NCBI RefSeq assembly: GCF_000024505.1
Contig: NC_013532.1
Coordinates: 62,001-126,000, forward strand
DNA: 64,000 nt
DNA from: Anaplasma centrale str. Israel
GTDB lineage: Bacteria; Pseudomonadota; Alphaproteobacteria; Rickettsiales; Anaplasmataceae
Reading direction: 5' to 3'
Shown: positions 35,443 through 45,054 of the stretch, one piece after another
How the letters are laid out: each line of letters opens with the position of its first letter
Numbering within the stretch: the first letter of the stretch is position 1
Made by a program: the position numbers and the translations under genes
The notes under the pieces: model-generated
Database searches by the model: none
What the model was told of the DNA's origin: nothing
What the model saw: only the letters and a program-made list of their open reading frames with translations

Positions 35443-35931
35443 GTGATCACTATCGGTATAGACCCTGGGCTTGAGTTTACAGGATGGGGAGTTGTTTCTA
35501 GTTTGGATTCCCACTCTATATGCCTTCTGGATAGTGGGGTTATTTCCACTCGTGGAATTAGTAAGGAAAGTGAAAAGCTGTACAAGATTTATGTTTCTCT
35601 TCTCTCTGTTCTTGGTATGTATAGAATAGAGGAGGCATCAATCGAGAAGGTGTTTGTAAACTCTAATCCAAGGTCTTCAATGTCCTTATGTTACGCAAGG
35701 GCCGCGTCGACAATTTCTGTTATGTCTAAGGGGATTAACATATACGAATACTCATCCACTGCGATTAAAAAGTGCATAACCGGAAATGGTATGGCCCCAA
35801 AAGATCAGGTTTTATTTATGGTAAGGAATTCACTTGGGATAGGAAGCGATATAAAAATCAATAACCATTCATCTGATGCCATAGCCGCTGCCCTATGCCA
35901 CATATATAATACTAGAGTTAGAGTTTTTTGA
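35443..35931 (+). CDS. ruvC: Holliday junction resolvase RuvC
   Basis: Dimeric endonuclease that resolves Holliday junctions. 162 residues from GTG 35443, which puts the first catalytic Asp in ITIGIDPGLEFTGWG at the usual position. A second acidic site lies in EEASIEKVFV, and the C-terminal HSSDAIAAALCH provides the last two acidic residues. The longer frame starting at 35350 overlaps coxC and is not supported. ruvA/ruvB are elsewhere. Convergent with plsY, two bases apart. Confidence 0.93.
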   Translation: MITIGIDPGLEFTGWGVVSSLDSHSICLLDSGVISTRGISKESEKLYKIYVSLLSVLGMYRIEEASIEKVFVNSNPRSSMSLCYARAASTISVMSKGINIYEYSSTAIKKCITGNGMAPKDQVLFMVRNSLGIGSDIKINNHSSDAIAAALCHIYNTRVRVF

Positions 35932-35933
35932 TT

Positions 35934-36515
35934 TTAGAATAACTTTTTTTCAGCTCCATTCATAATTCTAATAATATTATCCTTGTGCTTTATCAGTATA
36001 ATCACAGACATAGCTATGTAAAATATAGACGCGTTGAAATCCTCAATTGCCACACAATATATACATGATGATACAATTGAGGTTATTGATGATAATGATG
36101 AATATCTAAATATAGCAAAAACAACCGCCCAGGTTATTATAAACAATAGAAATACTTTAATATTCACTGACAACACTACTCCTATTGTTGGGGCTATCCC
36201 CTTTCCCCCCTTAAATAAAAACCATAATGGGAATATATGACCAACTACTAGAGTAAACCCAGTTAAATATAAGATGGATTTTTGTACATTCGTCTTTTCT
36301 AGGACAAAAATCACCAGCGCTGATTTAATTATATCCAGAGATAGTGCTACAAATGAAATTTTCTTATCTACTCTAAATACATTAGTCGCCCCAATATTAC
36401 CTGAATTAACGCTTCTTAAATCCATCTTACAAAATACCTTTACCAGTATCCATGAGAAGGGAATTGACCCAATTAAATACGAGACAAATAGTATTGGGAT
36501 GAGGTTATAATCCAT
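35934..36515 (-). CDS. plsY: Glycerol-3-phosphate acyltransferase PlsY
   Basis: Transfers acyl groups from acyl-phosphate to glycerol-3-phosphate, the first step of phospholipid synthesis. About 193 residues, five membrane segments, with the three PlsY motifs: GSIPFSWI, SGNIGATNVFR and GHIFPLWFLFKGGKGIAP. ATG 36515 is chosen with AGGAAG about 13 bases upstream; a GTG at 36527 is too close to that site. The Shine-Dalgarno region lies inside an 8-bp stem (36530-36566). One of the most AT-rich genes in the window. Confidence 0.92.
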   Translation of the reverse strand: MDYNLIPILFVSYLIGSIPFSWILVKVFCKMDLRSVNSGNIGATNVFRVDKKISFVALSLDIIKSALVIFVLEKTNVQKSILYLTGFTLVVGHIFPLWFLFKGGKGIAPTIGVVLSVNIKVFLLFIITWAVVFAIFRYSSLSSITSIVSSCIYCVAIEDFNASIFYIAMSVIILIKHKDNIIRIMNGAEKKLF

Positions 36516-36529
36516 AAGTAAATTCACTT

Positions 36530-36572
36530 CCTATCTTAAGGTGGTACAGTATACACTCAAGATAGGTTTTTT
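36530..36572 (+). terminator. Hairpin plus T6 between divergent plsY and nadC
   Basis: CCTATCTT (36530-36537) and AAGATAGG (36559-36566) form an 8-bp stem with a 21-base loop, followed on the plus strand by TTTTTT (36567-36572). As a plus-strand terminator it would stop read-through from hemE-coxC-ruvC that crosses plsY antisense. On the minus strand the same stem covers the AGG ribosome site of plsY. Either role, or both, is possible. Confidence 0.55.
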
Positions 36573-36587
36573 CTTGAAAATAAGTAT

Positions 36588-37406
36588 ATGTTTGAGGAGA
36601 TTATACGCTCTGCAGTAATGGAGGATCTTGGGGAAGAAGGAGATATAACTACAAGTTGTATATTTGAGGAAGAATGTATTAAGTTTAGAATTATTTCTAA
36701 AGAATCGATGGTGGTTTCTGGGATAATCGCCATTGAGGAAATATTTAAAATGTTTGGTAGAGAAATAGACTTCACTTTATTAGAACATGATGGAAACTAC
36801 ATAAAACCAGGTACTGTGATTGTTGAGGGATCTGGCCCCGCTTTCCAGATATTGTCTATTGAAAGGGTTTTATTAAACTTCCTACAGAGGGCTTCTTCTA
36901 TTTCCTCTATCACCAGGGATTTTGTATCTAGAGTTGTTGGAACTAAGGCTAAAATAAGGAGTACACGTAAAACTTCTCCTGGGCTTCGTATTTTTGACTT
37001 ATACGCTGTACGCGTAGGTGGAGGAGAAAGCTATAGAAAGGGACTTTACGATGGAATAATGATAAAAGATAACCATATAGTAAGCTGCGGGAGTATAACA
37101 GAGTGTGTGTCAAGAATAAGAAGGAAATTAGGGAATGCTTTTATCACAGTTGAGTGTGATAGTAAAATACAGGTAGAGGAATCCCTGAAAAATTCTATTA
37201 ACCTAATCATGCTGGATAATATGAATATTCAAGAGATTAGAGACTCTGTCGGGATGATAGGGAATTCGGCTATGATAGAGGTCTCCGGTGGCGTAGACAT
37301 TGAAAGTGCTGAGGAGGTAGCTAGACTAGGAGTTGATTACATTTCAGTAGGGTCCATCACCCACTCGTTCACGTGTAAGGATATTAGTCTAGAAGTCTTT
37401 AAATGA
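36588..37406 (+). CDS. nadC: Nicotinate-nucleotide pyrophosphorylase (carboxylating)
   Basis: Quinolinate phosphoribosyltransferase, which decarboxylates quinolinate onto PRPP to give nicotinate mononucleotide. 272 residues with GDITTSCIF, the central RKTSPGLRIFDLYAVRVGGG, IKDNHI, VECDS and the C-terminal IEVSGGVD and DYISVGSITHS. Follows a terminator-like hairpin and is divergent from plsY. Works with nadA (28676). Confidence 0.96.
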   Translation: MFEEIIRSAVMEDLGEEGDITTSCIFEEECIKFRIISKESMVVSGIIAIEEIFKMFGREIDFTLLEHDGNYIKPGTVIVEGSGPAFQILSIERVLLNFLQRASSISSITRDFVSRVVGTKAKIRSTRKTSPGLRIFDLYAVRVGGGESYRKGLYDGIMIKDNHIVSCGSITECVSRIRRKLGNAFITVECDSKIQVEESLKNSINLIMLDNMNIQEIRDSVGMIGNSAMIEVSGGVDIESAEEVARLGVDYISVGSITHSFTCKDISLEVFK

Positions 37407-37423
37407 GTATGTTAAGTTTATAA

Positions 37424-38566
37424 CTATCCGGAGCTTATATCTCTCCATATATCCTTGATTTTTTGGAAAAACCCTTGGTACTTTGGGCTGCAATTTGCGC
37501 TAGACTCTTCTTCAAACTTCTTTAGTAAGTCTACCTGCTGTTTTGTTAATTTAACTGGGGTTTCCACGGTAACATGCACATACATATCTCCCCTTCTATC
37601 TTTTGAGTTTACCTCTGGCATTCCCTTACCTCTCATCCTTATCTGGTCACCACTTTGGGTACCATCGGGAATTTTTAGCTTTGTCCATGAACCATCGATG
37701 GAAGGCATTTCTATCTCTCCACCTAGGGCGGCTATAGTCATTTTTATCGGAACACTACAGTGAAGGTCAGAAGATTTTCTGGTGAAAAATTTATGATCCT
37801 TAACTCTAATATACACGTAGAGATCACCTTCTTTAGCTCCCCTAAATCCTGCCTCTCCCTTACCGTTGACCCTTACCTTATTTCCTGTCTCTATACCTTT
37901 AGGTACGGTTACTAGTAGACTAACTTCGCTTCTTACCCTACCATTTCCTCCACACTTACGGCACTTATTCTTAATTACCTCTCCTTCTCCATTACATATG
38001 TGGCACACCTCCTCAATAGTTAAGAATCCTTTCCTAGTTCTAACACTACCTGCACCATTACAATTTCCGCACTTCACGGAATTAATTGCTCCATCACTTC
38101 CAGTACCAGAACATGAAGAACACTTTACGTTTGTGATATAACTGATTGGAACTTTTGTTCCCTTAAAAGCATCCTCAAGAGATACTTCCACATCATACCT
38201 AAGGTCAGAACCACGCAGGTGTTCCCTACTATTACTTCTTTGTGATCTACCAAAGCCTCCACCAAAGAAGTCCTGAAAGATATCGGAAAAGTCAGTTGAG
38301 AAACCACTAGTAAAATCAAATCCACCGGTACCTCCGCCACTAGTGAAAGCATTATGGCCATAGCGGTCATAAGCAGCCCGCTTATCTGGGTTGCTCAACA
38401 CCTCGTACGCTTCACTTATCTTCTTGAACTTTTCCTCGGCTTTCTTATCTCCAGGGTTTTTATCTGGGTGGTACTTGAAAACCATTTTACGGTATGACTT
38501 TTTTATTTCATCTGCGCTGGCGTTTCTGCTTACTTCGAGTATTTCATAGTAGTCGTTGCTACTCAT
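37424..38566 (-). CDS. dnaJ: Chaperone protein DnaJ
   Basis: Hsp40 co-chaperone of DnaK. 380 residues: J domain (1-70) with HPD in [10 protein letters not shown], Gly/Phe-rich region (about 75-115), four CxxCxGxG zinc repeats (about 145-215; [32 protein letters not shown]) and the two C-terminal substrate-binding domains. ATG 38566. Convergent with nadC, 17 bases apart. dnaK and grpE are not in the window. Confidence 0.97.
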   Translation of the reverse strand: MSSNDYYEILEVSRNASADEIKKSYRKMVFKYHPDKNPGDKKAEEKFKKISEAYEVLSNPDKRAAYDRYGHNAFTSGGGTGGFDFTSGFSTDFSDIFQDFFGGGFGRSQRSNSREHLRGSDLRYDVEVSLEDAFKGTKVPISYITNVKCSSCSGTGSDGAINSVKCGNCNGAGSVRTRKGFLTIEEVCHICNGEGEVIKNKCRKCGGNGRVRSEVSLLVTVPKGIETGNKVRVNGKGEAGFRGAKEGDLYVYIRVKDHKFFTRKSSDLHCSVPIKMTIAALGGEIEMPSIDGSWTKLKIPDGTQSGDQIRMRGKGMPEVNSKDRRGDMYVHVTVETPVKLTKQQVDLLKKFEEESSANCSPKYQGFFQKIKDIWRDISSG

Positions 38567-38639
38567 TTTCGGTCTTTTAAAATATTTTCAAGTAGGTTAG
38601 TTATCTATATACTCGGACGTGAAAATTCAAGAGTAAACG

Positions 38640-40724
38640 CTAAAACGTTCCAAGTATTTTACTAAAATCCAACACTTTATTATACACATTCACTGAGGAT
38701 ACTAGTAAATCAACCCTATTGCGGTACAACTCCGTGTTTACCCGGTCACACACCCTTACTCCATCCATGAACGCGTTAACAAACGAGCTAAACTCAAATA
38801 ATGAATTCATAGCCTCAGAAAACTTACTCCCCTTCATTAGGATACTTATCAGTTTTTTATGGTGATTTATTTGGTCATATAACTGTACTTCGTAGCACTC
38901 CTTACATAACCTTTTATTAGGTCTAACGTCCGACTTCCACTCCACTGATTCCTTTGTGATGATGTTATAAGCCCTTTTGTAGGCGGTAATAACTGTACTA
39001 CCTTCCTTTGTCTTAAGATATTCACAAATCACCTCCACCTTCTTCTTAACTGTAGGGATATCATGAAATCTCCCTACAATAGCGTCAATTACCTCTTTAT
39101 CTAGATCGCTTTCCTTTAATATTACCTTTAGCCTCTCATAGCAAAAAGATAAAACATTGGAAGTCAGAGCGTCGCGGTCAACACTTAGGAGATGATTTTT
39201 ATTTTTACTTAGCCAGGCCTTACGAGTATACATGGACACGGCCTTTGCTACTATCAGGTCTAGCGGTATAGAGATATTGTTTTCTATTATAACTCTTAGC
39301 AATGAGATCGATGTTCTTCTTAAAGCAAATGGGTCACGAGAACTAGATATTTTTTCAGTTGCCATGAGCCCAACTAGGCTATCAACCTTATCTGCAATTG
39401 AAACTGCAATTCCTATAGGAGACTTAGGGCATGGGTCATTTTGCCCTGTGGGAAGGTAGTGTTCCTCAATTGCTAGACAAACGTCATCTACTTCTCCAGA
39501 GTGTTTTGCATAGTATCTACCCATTTTTCCTTGAAGCTCTGGAAATTCCCGAACAACCAAGGTTGCAAGGTCCGCCTTGGAGACCATTGCTGCCCTTTCT
39601 GCATTTAACATTGAGGAATGTGGAATCCAAACTGAGCAGTATTTTGCGAGGGCGGACATCCTCTCCACCTTATCCAAAAGGGTGCCTAACCCACTCCTAA
39701 ACACTATAGTAGAGAGTAAATTTACATAGTGGTTCATCTCATTTTCTTTATCTTTCTTGATTAAGAACAACGCGTCCGATAGCCTTGCCCTAAGAACCAT
39801 CTCATGATTTTTTATTACTTTGTCGTTCACAACGCTAGCAACAGAAGCGAATTTTACTATTTTTCCCTCCTGGTTTTTTAGTGCCACGTACTTCTGATGG
39901 TGAACCATGACACACGAAACAACTTCCGTAGGAATTTCACTAAAACTTTCGTCTACACTACCGACTAATATTTTTGGATATTCCAAACTACTACTCATAT
40001 CTTCCAGCATCTGGGCGTTATGATCGTACGTTAGTTTGGCATCAGATATCTTCTCGTTTAGCTGTTCGAGGATACATTTCCTTCTTTCTTCTGTATCCAC
40101 AATGACCATACTTTCAGATAAGAACTTCAGGTACCCTACTACATTGGTAACAGTGTGCTGACGATTGGCGAACCTTAGGTTTCCGTATGTTATGTTGTTC
40201 GCAACAACTCCCGCAACTGAAACGGGTAAAACATTACCGTCCATGACGCACAGCACATTAATGACCGGCCTAGTCCAGTGTCCAGTGCCTACCCCCCACC
40301 GCATGCGCTTGTGCAGCGGAAAGTCGTCAATCATGCACTGTATCACTTCCGCTACTTCACTGGTAAGGTCTTTCGAACTTAAAACTTTGGAGCTGTAGTA
40401 GAATTTTTCACCTGAGAACTCCCGTATTTCTAATTCCTCTATACTTTCTTTACCCACTTTTTTAAGGAAACCGCTTATTACTTTTTCATCAGAAGAAACC
40501 CTGGGGCCTTTTACTTCTTTTTTCCCACTACCCTTGCTCTGGTCTATGTTATATGCGGTAAATATTATCCTATTCGGGGTGGTAAATGTTTTTGATGTGC
40601 TGTAGCTTATCCCCTTATTAATAAACTCCCTATCTATTTTCGGTTGTATGTACTCACACGCAACTTTCATAGTTTTAATAGGAAGTTGCTCACATAGAAC
40701 TTCAAGTACTAAATCGGAGGACAT
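38640..40724 (-). CDS. glyS: Glycyl-tRNA synthetase beta subunit
   Basis: 694 residues, the usual length. Recognisable features: N-terminal LVLEVLCEQLP, KEVKGPRVS, MRWGVGTGHWTRP (the usual MRW...FVRP region), the HD-like stretch and a C-terminal anticodon-binding-like DALR region with FSKILG. With GlyQ it forms the alpha2beta2 enzyme that charges tRNA-Gly. ATG 40724 lies one base after the glyQ stop, so the pair is coupled. Confidence 0.96.
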   Translation of the reverse strand: MSSDLVLEVLCEQLPIKTMKVACEYIQPKIDREFINKGISYSTSKTFTTPNRIIFTAYNIDQSKGSGKKEVKGPRVSSDEKVISGFLKKVGKESIEELEIREFSGEKFYYSSKVLSSKDLTSEVAEVIQCMIDDFPLHKRMRWGVGTGHWTRPVINVLCVMDGNVLPVSVAGVVANNITYGNLRFANRQHTVTNVVGYLKFLSESMVIVDTEERRKCILEQLNEKISDAKLTYDHNAQMLEDMSSSLEYPKILVGSVDESFSEIPTEVVSCVMVHHQKYVALKNQEGKIVKFASVASVVNDKVIKNHEMVLRARLSDALFLIKKDKENEMNHYVNLLSTIVFRSGLGTLLDKVERMSALAKYCSVWIPHSSMLNAERAAMVSKADLATLVVREFPELQGKMGRYYAKHSGEVDDVCLAIEEHYLPTGQNDPCPKSPIGIAVSIADKVDSLVGLMATEKISSSRDPFALRRTSISLLRVIIENNISIPLDLIVAKAVSMYTRKAWLSKNKNHLLSVDRDALTSNVLSFCYERLKVILKESDLDKEVIDAIVGRFHDIPTVKKKVEVICEYLKTKEGSTVITAYKRAYNIITKESVEWKSDVRPNKRLCKECYEVQLYDQINHHKKLISILMKGSKFSEAMNSLFEFSSFVNAFMDGVRVCDRVNTELYRNRVDLLVSSVNVYNKVLDFSKILGTF

Positions 40725-40725
40725 A

Positions 40726-41577
40726 TTAAGCCGTTTTGTATAGTTTTATGTAGGAGTTACAGCACATATTTGCCATTTTTCTAACTCTCAAGATATAAGA
40801 AGCACGCTCATTCACTCCAATGACACCGCGTGACTCTATGATGTTGAGCACATGGCTTGCCTGTATACAAAAATCGTACCCAGCTATAGGAAGATCTTTC
40901 TCAACCATTAGAGAGCACATCTTCTCACTATTTTCAAACCTTGAAAGCAGAAACTCGACGTCGTAGTATTCGAATGAGAGCGCAGAAAACTCCTTTTCCC
41001 GGGCAAGAAATATGTCGCCGTACTTTACCCCAGTTCCATTCCAGTCAAGGTCATAAACATTATCGACGTCTTGTAGTATCATTGCAATTCTTTCGAGCCC
41101 ATAGGCAATTTCGCCAGGAATAGTAGCGCACTCAATCCCCCCTACTTGTTGCATGTAGGTGAATTGAGTAATTTCCATGCCATTACACGATACCTCCCAT
41201 CCAAGCCCTGAAGCCCCTATACTGGGGTTTTCCCAGTCATCTTCGATAAAACGAATATCGAAGTCATTTTTTGAGATGCCAATCATCTCAAGGCTCTTCA
41301 AATAATCATCGATTAGCGTACTTCTAGATGGTTGAACGATAACCTGATACTGGTGGTGTTGATATAACCTATTTGGATTCTGTCCATATCTACCGTCTGA
41401 AGGTCTGATAACCGGCTGCACATAGGCAACCATGGTATCCCTTCCAGAGAGGACAGAAATCGACGTTGCTGGATGCAACGTCCCGGCTCCTAGCTCAGAA
41501 GTATACGGGTGCATGAGGGCACAACCATACGCCTTCCAGTAGCCATCAAGCTTCTCAATGATACTTTGGAAATTCAC
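40726..41577 (-). CDS. glyQ: Glycyl-tRNA synthetase alpha subunit
   Basis: Catalytic class II subunit of 283 residues. Motifs seen: ALMHPYTSELGAGTLHPAT, YVQPVIRPSDGRYGQNPNRL, FIEDDWENPSIGASGLGWEV (motif 2 region) and EIAYGLERIAM (motif 3 region). The start is GTG 41577. First gene of the glyQ-glyS operon. The 171-bp gap upstream to tRNA-Gln has no supported gene. Confidence 0.96.
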   Translation of the reverse strand: MNFQSIIEKLDGYWKAYGCALMHPYTSELGAGTLHPATSISVLSGRDTMVAYVQPVIRPSDGRYGQNPNRLYQHHQYQVIVQPSRSTLIDDYLKSLEMIGISKNDFDIRFIEDDWENPSIGASGLGWEVSCNGMEITQFTYMQQVGGIECATIPGEIAYGLERIAMILQDVDNVYDLDWNGTGVKYGDIFLAREKEFSALSFEYYDVEFLLSRFENSEKMCSLMVEKDLPIAGYDFCIQASHVLNIIESRGVIGVNERASYILRVRKMANMCCNSYIKLYKTA

Positions 41578-41748
41578 GGCATCTTGCGATAACCACCAAC
41601 GACGGTGATGATGATACGAAAAAAATGCTTTAACAAGAAATTTATTTCGGAGTATGCGCTTTGGTAGGCGTTAGATTTTTCTCGTTTTTCATTGCATTTT
41701 CACTATTTTTCATTACCATGATGCTGCGGTACTGGATCATTTTCATTT

Positions 41749-41820
41749 TGGGATGTAGCCAAGCGGTAAGGCAGCGGTTTTTGGTACCGTCATTCGGAGG
41801 TTCGATCCCTCCCATCCCAG
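41749..41820 (+). tRNA. tRNA-Gln (anticodon TTG)
   Basis: Acceptor TGGGATG pairs with CATCCCA, discriminator G at 41820. Anticodon stem GCGGT/ACCGT (one G-U pair) with loop TTTTGGT gives anticodon TTG. The T arm GGAGG-TTCGATC-CCTCC is perfect. CCA is not encoded. The next open frame starts 33 bases downstream on the same strand. Confidence 0.95.
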
Positions 41821-41853
41821 CTCTTTATTCCTGAATTTTCCAATGGGTGGTGT

Positions 41854-42465
41854 GTGTCTATTCTAAGATTCATGATGCTCTCCTATCTGATATGTAATTT
41901 CGATAGGATTGTCGTTAGGTTTTTCTTTCTTGTTATTTACGCATACATCTCCTCAGTTTCCTTTGTAGTACTACATGACGGATGGTCTGGATTTTTTTTA
42001 TTCAAGGCTCCAGTAAACCTGTACGTTCGGGTATATTCAATATTCAAGTGGTACTACTACAACAGGGAGATGCTGTCCTTCGGAAGGGGGTTGAAGATAT
42101 TCCTAGTTATGGGTGGGACTTTTGCGCTGCAGTATTCCGTATGGAATCTGGAATGGAAGAGGGTTCCGGTTTTAGTGCTACGTTTCTGCAGGCGTTGCTG
42201 CGCTTATAGCATCAAACCAGGTAGAGTGGTATTAAAGAAAGTTAGGATGAGAACCAACGCGAATGGGGTTGATAGTGTAAGGAGTAAGATGGTAAACGCG
42301 GTTGACGAGATACTTCAAGATATTTGGGGGACGGTTTCGACATCAGAAAAAGACAAGATGTCCCGTGACGACCTTGCCTCACTTAAGAAGGCCTTTCTCA
42401 TCAAAGTGAGTTACCAAATTGACGAATTTATACAGAGTGCACTGGAACTTAGAGATAGAAAATAG
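41854..42465 (+). CDS. Hypothetical membrane protein
   Basis: 203 residues: two or three hydrophobic segments in the first 100 residues (about 8-35, 80-97) and a basic, helical C-terminal half (about 110-203) ending ALELRDRK. GTG 41854 has GGGTGG upstream; ATG 41872 is the alternative start. The gene immediately follows tRNA-Gln on the same strand. No family recognised. The N-terminal part is rich in Phe/Tyr. Confidence 0.65.
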   Translation: MSILRFMMLSYLICNFDRIVVRFFFLVIYAYISSVSFVVLHDGWSGFFLFKAPVNLYVRVYSIFKWYYYNREMLSFGRGLKIFLVMGGTFALQYSVWNLEWKRVPVLVLRFCRRCCAYSIKPGRVVLKKVRMRTNANGVDSVRSKMVNAVDEILQDIWGTVSTSEKDKMSRDDLASLKKAFLIKVSYQIDEFIQSALELRDRK

Positions 42466-42474
42466 CGGATGTAA

Positions 42475-43632
42475 TCAACATATTGCACTCATACCCATGG
42501 CGTGAGTTATTAGCTTCTTCTTTATGTGGGGAGACATTTCCACAACAGACATAGCAAATCTCCTAGCCACCTTTGGTATTATGGAATTACTGGAGAAGAT
42601 GGAGTTGATCACTGTAGTGATCACAGACATTGAATGATTGTCAAGTAACCTGCGTTTTTCTATTTCTTCCAAAATGAATTGCTGGCCTATATCGGACCCT
42701 AATGAGTGATATGCACTGAGTATCTCCACCACGGCCTCCACATCCCGTATACCTATGTTCAACCCCTGCCCAGCAACTGGGTGGATGGAGTGGAGTGCAT
42801 CACCAACCAGGAGGGAACGCTTTGCGTATTGCCTGTCAGCCAGCACCATTGAAATTTGGTGGCAAGACCTACGCCCACTAACCTCTACATGCCCCCCACA
42901 CTTCTTTTGTAGCTCGGTTTCAAACTCATCATCTGAAAGCTGTAATAGCATTTGGGCTATCTCGGTTTTTTCAGTCCATATAATCGATGAGTGATATCCT
43001 CCATACATCGGTAGAATCGCAAACGGCCCCCCTTGAAAAAAATGCTCAATTGCTATATTGCGATGGTGTCGTTCGTGATACACGTTACAGGTGATACAGC
43101 TTTGCTTATAGTCGTACCTCATGGTTTTTATATGTGATTTTTCGAGGAACTTTGACCCCTTTCCTTCAGCGCAGATTACCAATCTACTTGAGATTTTCTC
43201 TCCATTTACCAGCAAAGTTTCGATGAACCCATCCTTAGCCTCTATTGCGCCATAAGAGGTGGAAGTTATGTGAGTAAACCCATTTACCTTGCTCTGTAGC
43301 ATGGAAGATAATTCTTTTCCGCTAATGACGTATCCCATAGGGTCGCTTCCCACTAGCTTGTGGTCGTAGCGGACTGTAGAGCTACTATCATCATCGAAGA
43401 TTAGTATATCCTCTATTGGGCAGTAAATTCCGCTACAGTTCCACACTCCAAGGCGGTCAAAAACATCTTTGGACCTTTTGGAGATTGCGAAGACCCTATG
43501 GTCTAGGTTGCTGAGTACGCGATCCCTCTGCTCAACGACGGCTGCCTTCATTCCGCGCTCTGTGAGCCCAATTCCCGCTAGGATCCCGTTTACCCCACCT
43601 CCGAGAATAACTACATCGTAGTAGCGAACCAT
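42475..43632 (-). CDS. UbiH/COQ6-family FAD monooxygenase
   Basis: 385 residues with the three flavin hydroxylase signatures: N-terminal dinucleotide site VVILGGGVNGILAGIGL, the middle motif around VICAEGKGS (DG in many members), and GDALHSIHPVAGQGLNIGIRDVE. These are typical of ubiquinone-ring hydroxylases (UbiH/UbiF/UbiI/COQ6); which position is hydroxylated cannot be told. ATG 43632. tRNA-Arg lies 19 bases upstream on the same strand and probably shares the transcript. Convergent with the membrane-protein gene nine bases away. Confidence 0.87.
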   Translation of the reverse strand: MVRYYDVVILGGGVNGILAGIGLTERGMKAAVVEQRDRVLSNLDHRVFAISKRSKDVFDRLGVWNCSGIYCPIEDILIFDDDSSSTVRYDHKLVGSDPMGYVISGKELSSMLQSKVNGFTHITSTSYGAIEAKDGFIETLLVNGEKISSRLVICAEGKGSKFLEKSHIKTMRYDYKQSCITCNVYHERHHRNIAIEHFFQGGPFAILPMYGGYHSSIIWTEKTEIAQMLLQLSDDEFETELQKKCGGHVEVSGRRSCHQISMVLADRQYAKRSLLVGDALHSIHPVAGQGLNIGIRDVEAVVEILSAYHSLGSDIGQQFILEEIEKRRLLDNHSMSVITTVINSIFSSNSIIPKVARRFAMSVVEMSPHIKKKLITHAMGMSAIC

Positions 43633-43651
43633 GGAGCGACCTACAAAAACC

Positions 43652-43729
43652 TGGTGTGCCCGAAGGGACTCGAACCCCTGACCCGCAGCTTAGAAGGCTG
43701 CTGCTCTTGTCCAACTGAGCTACGGACAC
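43652..43729 (-). tRNA. tRNA-Arg (anticodon TCT)
   Basis: On the minus strand, acceptor GTGTCCG pairs with CGGGCAC (one T-G pair). Anticodon stem GCAGC/GCTGC with loop CTTCTAA gives anticodon TCT. The T arm GGGG-TTCGAGT-CCCT is regular and the 3' CCA is encoded. It directly precedes the ubiH-like gene on the same strand. Confidence 0.95.
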
Positions 43730-43860
43730 CCGAGCGAGAAGGCTTACATATTTAGTTTTCCAAGTCAATACATTGCTGGGAAACTCATTTCAACGCTGTG
43801 ATTTGTATCTAGTATAATTTTTATGTATCATCATGGGAGCTTCTTCTTCGTTTAATCAGT

Positions 43861-45054
43861 GTGTTTCGTATAAATAACTCGGGTGGGGATTACTTTCTCA
43901 CGAGTGAGTCGGTGTCTCATGGCCATCCGGATAAAATAGCCGATCGGATTTCAGATGAAGTATTAGACCATTTTTTGGCGAAGAATCCGTACGCCCATGT
44001 TGCAGTAGAGACGTTAGTTACCCGAGATAACGTAGTTGTTGCAGGGGAGGTCTGCGGTGCAGATGTAGATCCGAGAGCGATTGAAGATATAGTGCGAAAG
44101 GCGGTTAGAGAGATAGGGTACAGCCTTCCTGGGTTTCACTGGAACACGATAAATGTTCTGATACTAATGCATGAACAATCTCCAGATATCATCCTTGGTG
44201 TAAATACGGGAAGGAGGAAAAAAGGTGCAGGTGACCAGGGAGTAATGTACGGCTATGCGGTAAATGAGACGTGTTCTCTCATACCTGCACCAATATTCTA
44301 CTCACACCTTGTGTTAAAAAATATTGCCTCGGCCATAGATGAGGGGAGGATATCCGGCTTGGGACCAGATGCCAAAACTGAAATCACGCTACTATACTCA
44401 AACCGCAAGCCGGTGAAGGTTTTGAGGGCGGTGCTGTCCATCCAGCACGAGGAGGGAATGACCCAACGGGATGTTAGGGACCTGGTATATCCGCATTTTG
44501 TTGCTGCGATTCCGGAGGGTTGGATGTGTAAGGATGAAGATTTTCTTGTAAACCCGACCGGTAGATTCGTAGTTGGGGGGCCTGTAGGTGATTCTGGTAT
44601 GACTGGGAGAAAAATCATGGTTGATACCTACGGCGGGCACATACCGCACGGTGGAGGTGCTTTTTCAGGTAAGGATCCTAGCAAAGTCGATAGATCTGCA
44701 GCATATATGGCGAGATACATAGCCAAAAATGTAGTCCAAGCCGGACTCGCTACTGAGTGCCTGGTTCAGATGTCTTACGCGATAGGGGTTCCAACACCGC
44801 TGACTTTTGGTGTAGACACCATGGGAACCGGCTTGGTCCATGATGAGTGCATGGAGAAGTATCTGGAGGCGAATGTAGATCTTTCCATAAGCGGTATATG
44901 TGACCATTTATCGTTGTTTGAGCAGACTTATGCTCCCACGGCATGCTACGGGCACTTTGGTCGAAATCCTGGGGAAAGTTTCTCCTGGGAAAGGCTTGAC
45001 CTATCTCTTGATATGGCTAGAGCTTTTGGTCTAAGATGCAAGGAATGCGTTTAG
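43861..45054 (+). CDS. metK: S-adenosylmethionine synthetase
   Basis: Forms SAM from methionine and ATP. 397 residues with FTSESVSHGHPDKIAD (ATP/metal site), GAGDQGVMYGYA, the Gly-rich GGHIPHGGGAFSGKDPSKVDRSAAYMAR loop and the C-terminal YGHFGR. Start GTG 43861; TATAAT about 50 bases upstream could be its -10 box although no good -35 is seen. Its 3' end overlaps ftsW by 19 bases. Confidence 0.96.
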   Translation: MFRINNSGGDYFLTSESVSHGHPDKIADRISDEVLDHFLAKNPYAHVAVETLVTRDNVVVAGEVCGADVDPRAIEDIVRKAVREIGYSLPGFHWNTINVLILMHEQSPDIILGVNTGRRKKGAGDQGVMYGYAVNETCSLIPAPIFYSHLVLKNIASAIDEGRISGLGPDAKTEITLLYSNRKPVKVLRAVLSIQHEEGMTQRDVRDLVYPHFVAAIPEGWMCKDEDFLVNPTGRFVVGGPVGDSGMTGRKIMVDTYGGHIPHGGGAFSGKDPSKVDRSAAYMARYIAKNVVQAGLATECLVQMSYAIGVPTPLTFGVDTMGTGLVHDECMEKYLEANVDLSISGICDHLSLFEQTYAPTACYGHFGRNPGESFSWERLDLSLDMARAFGLRCKECV

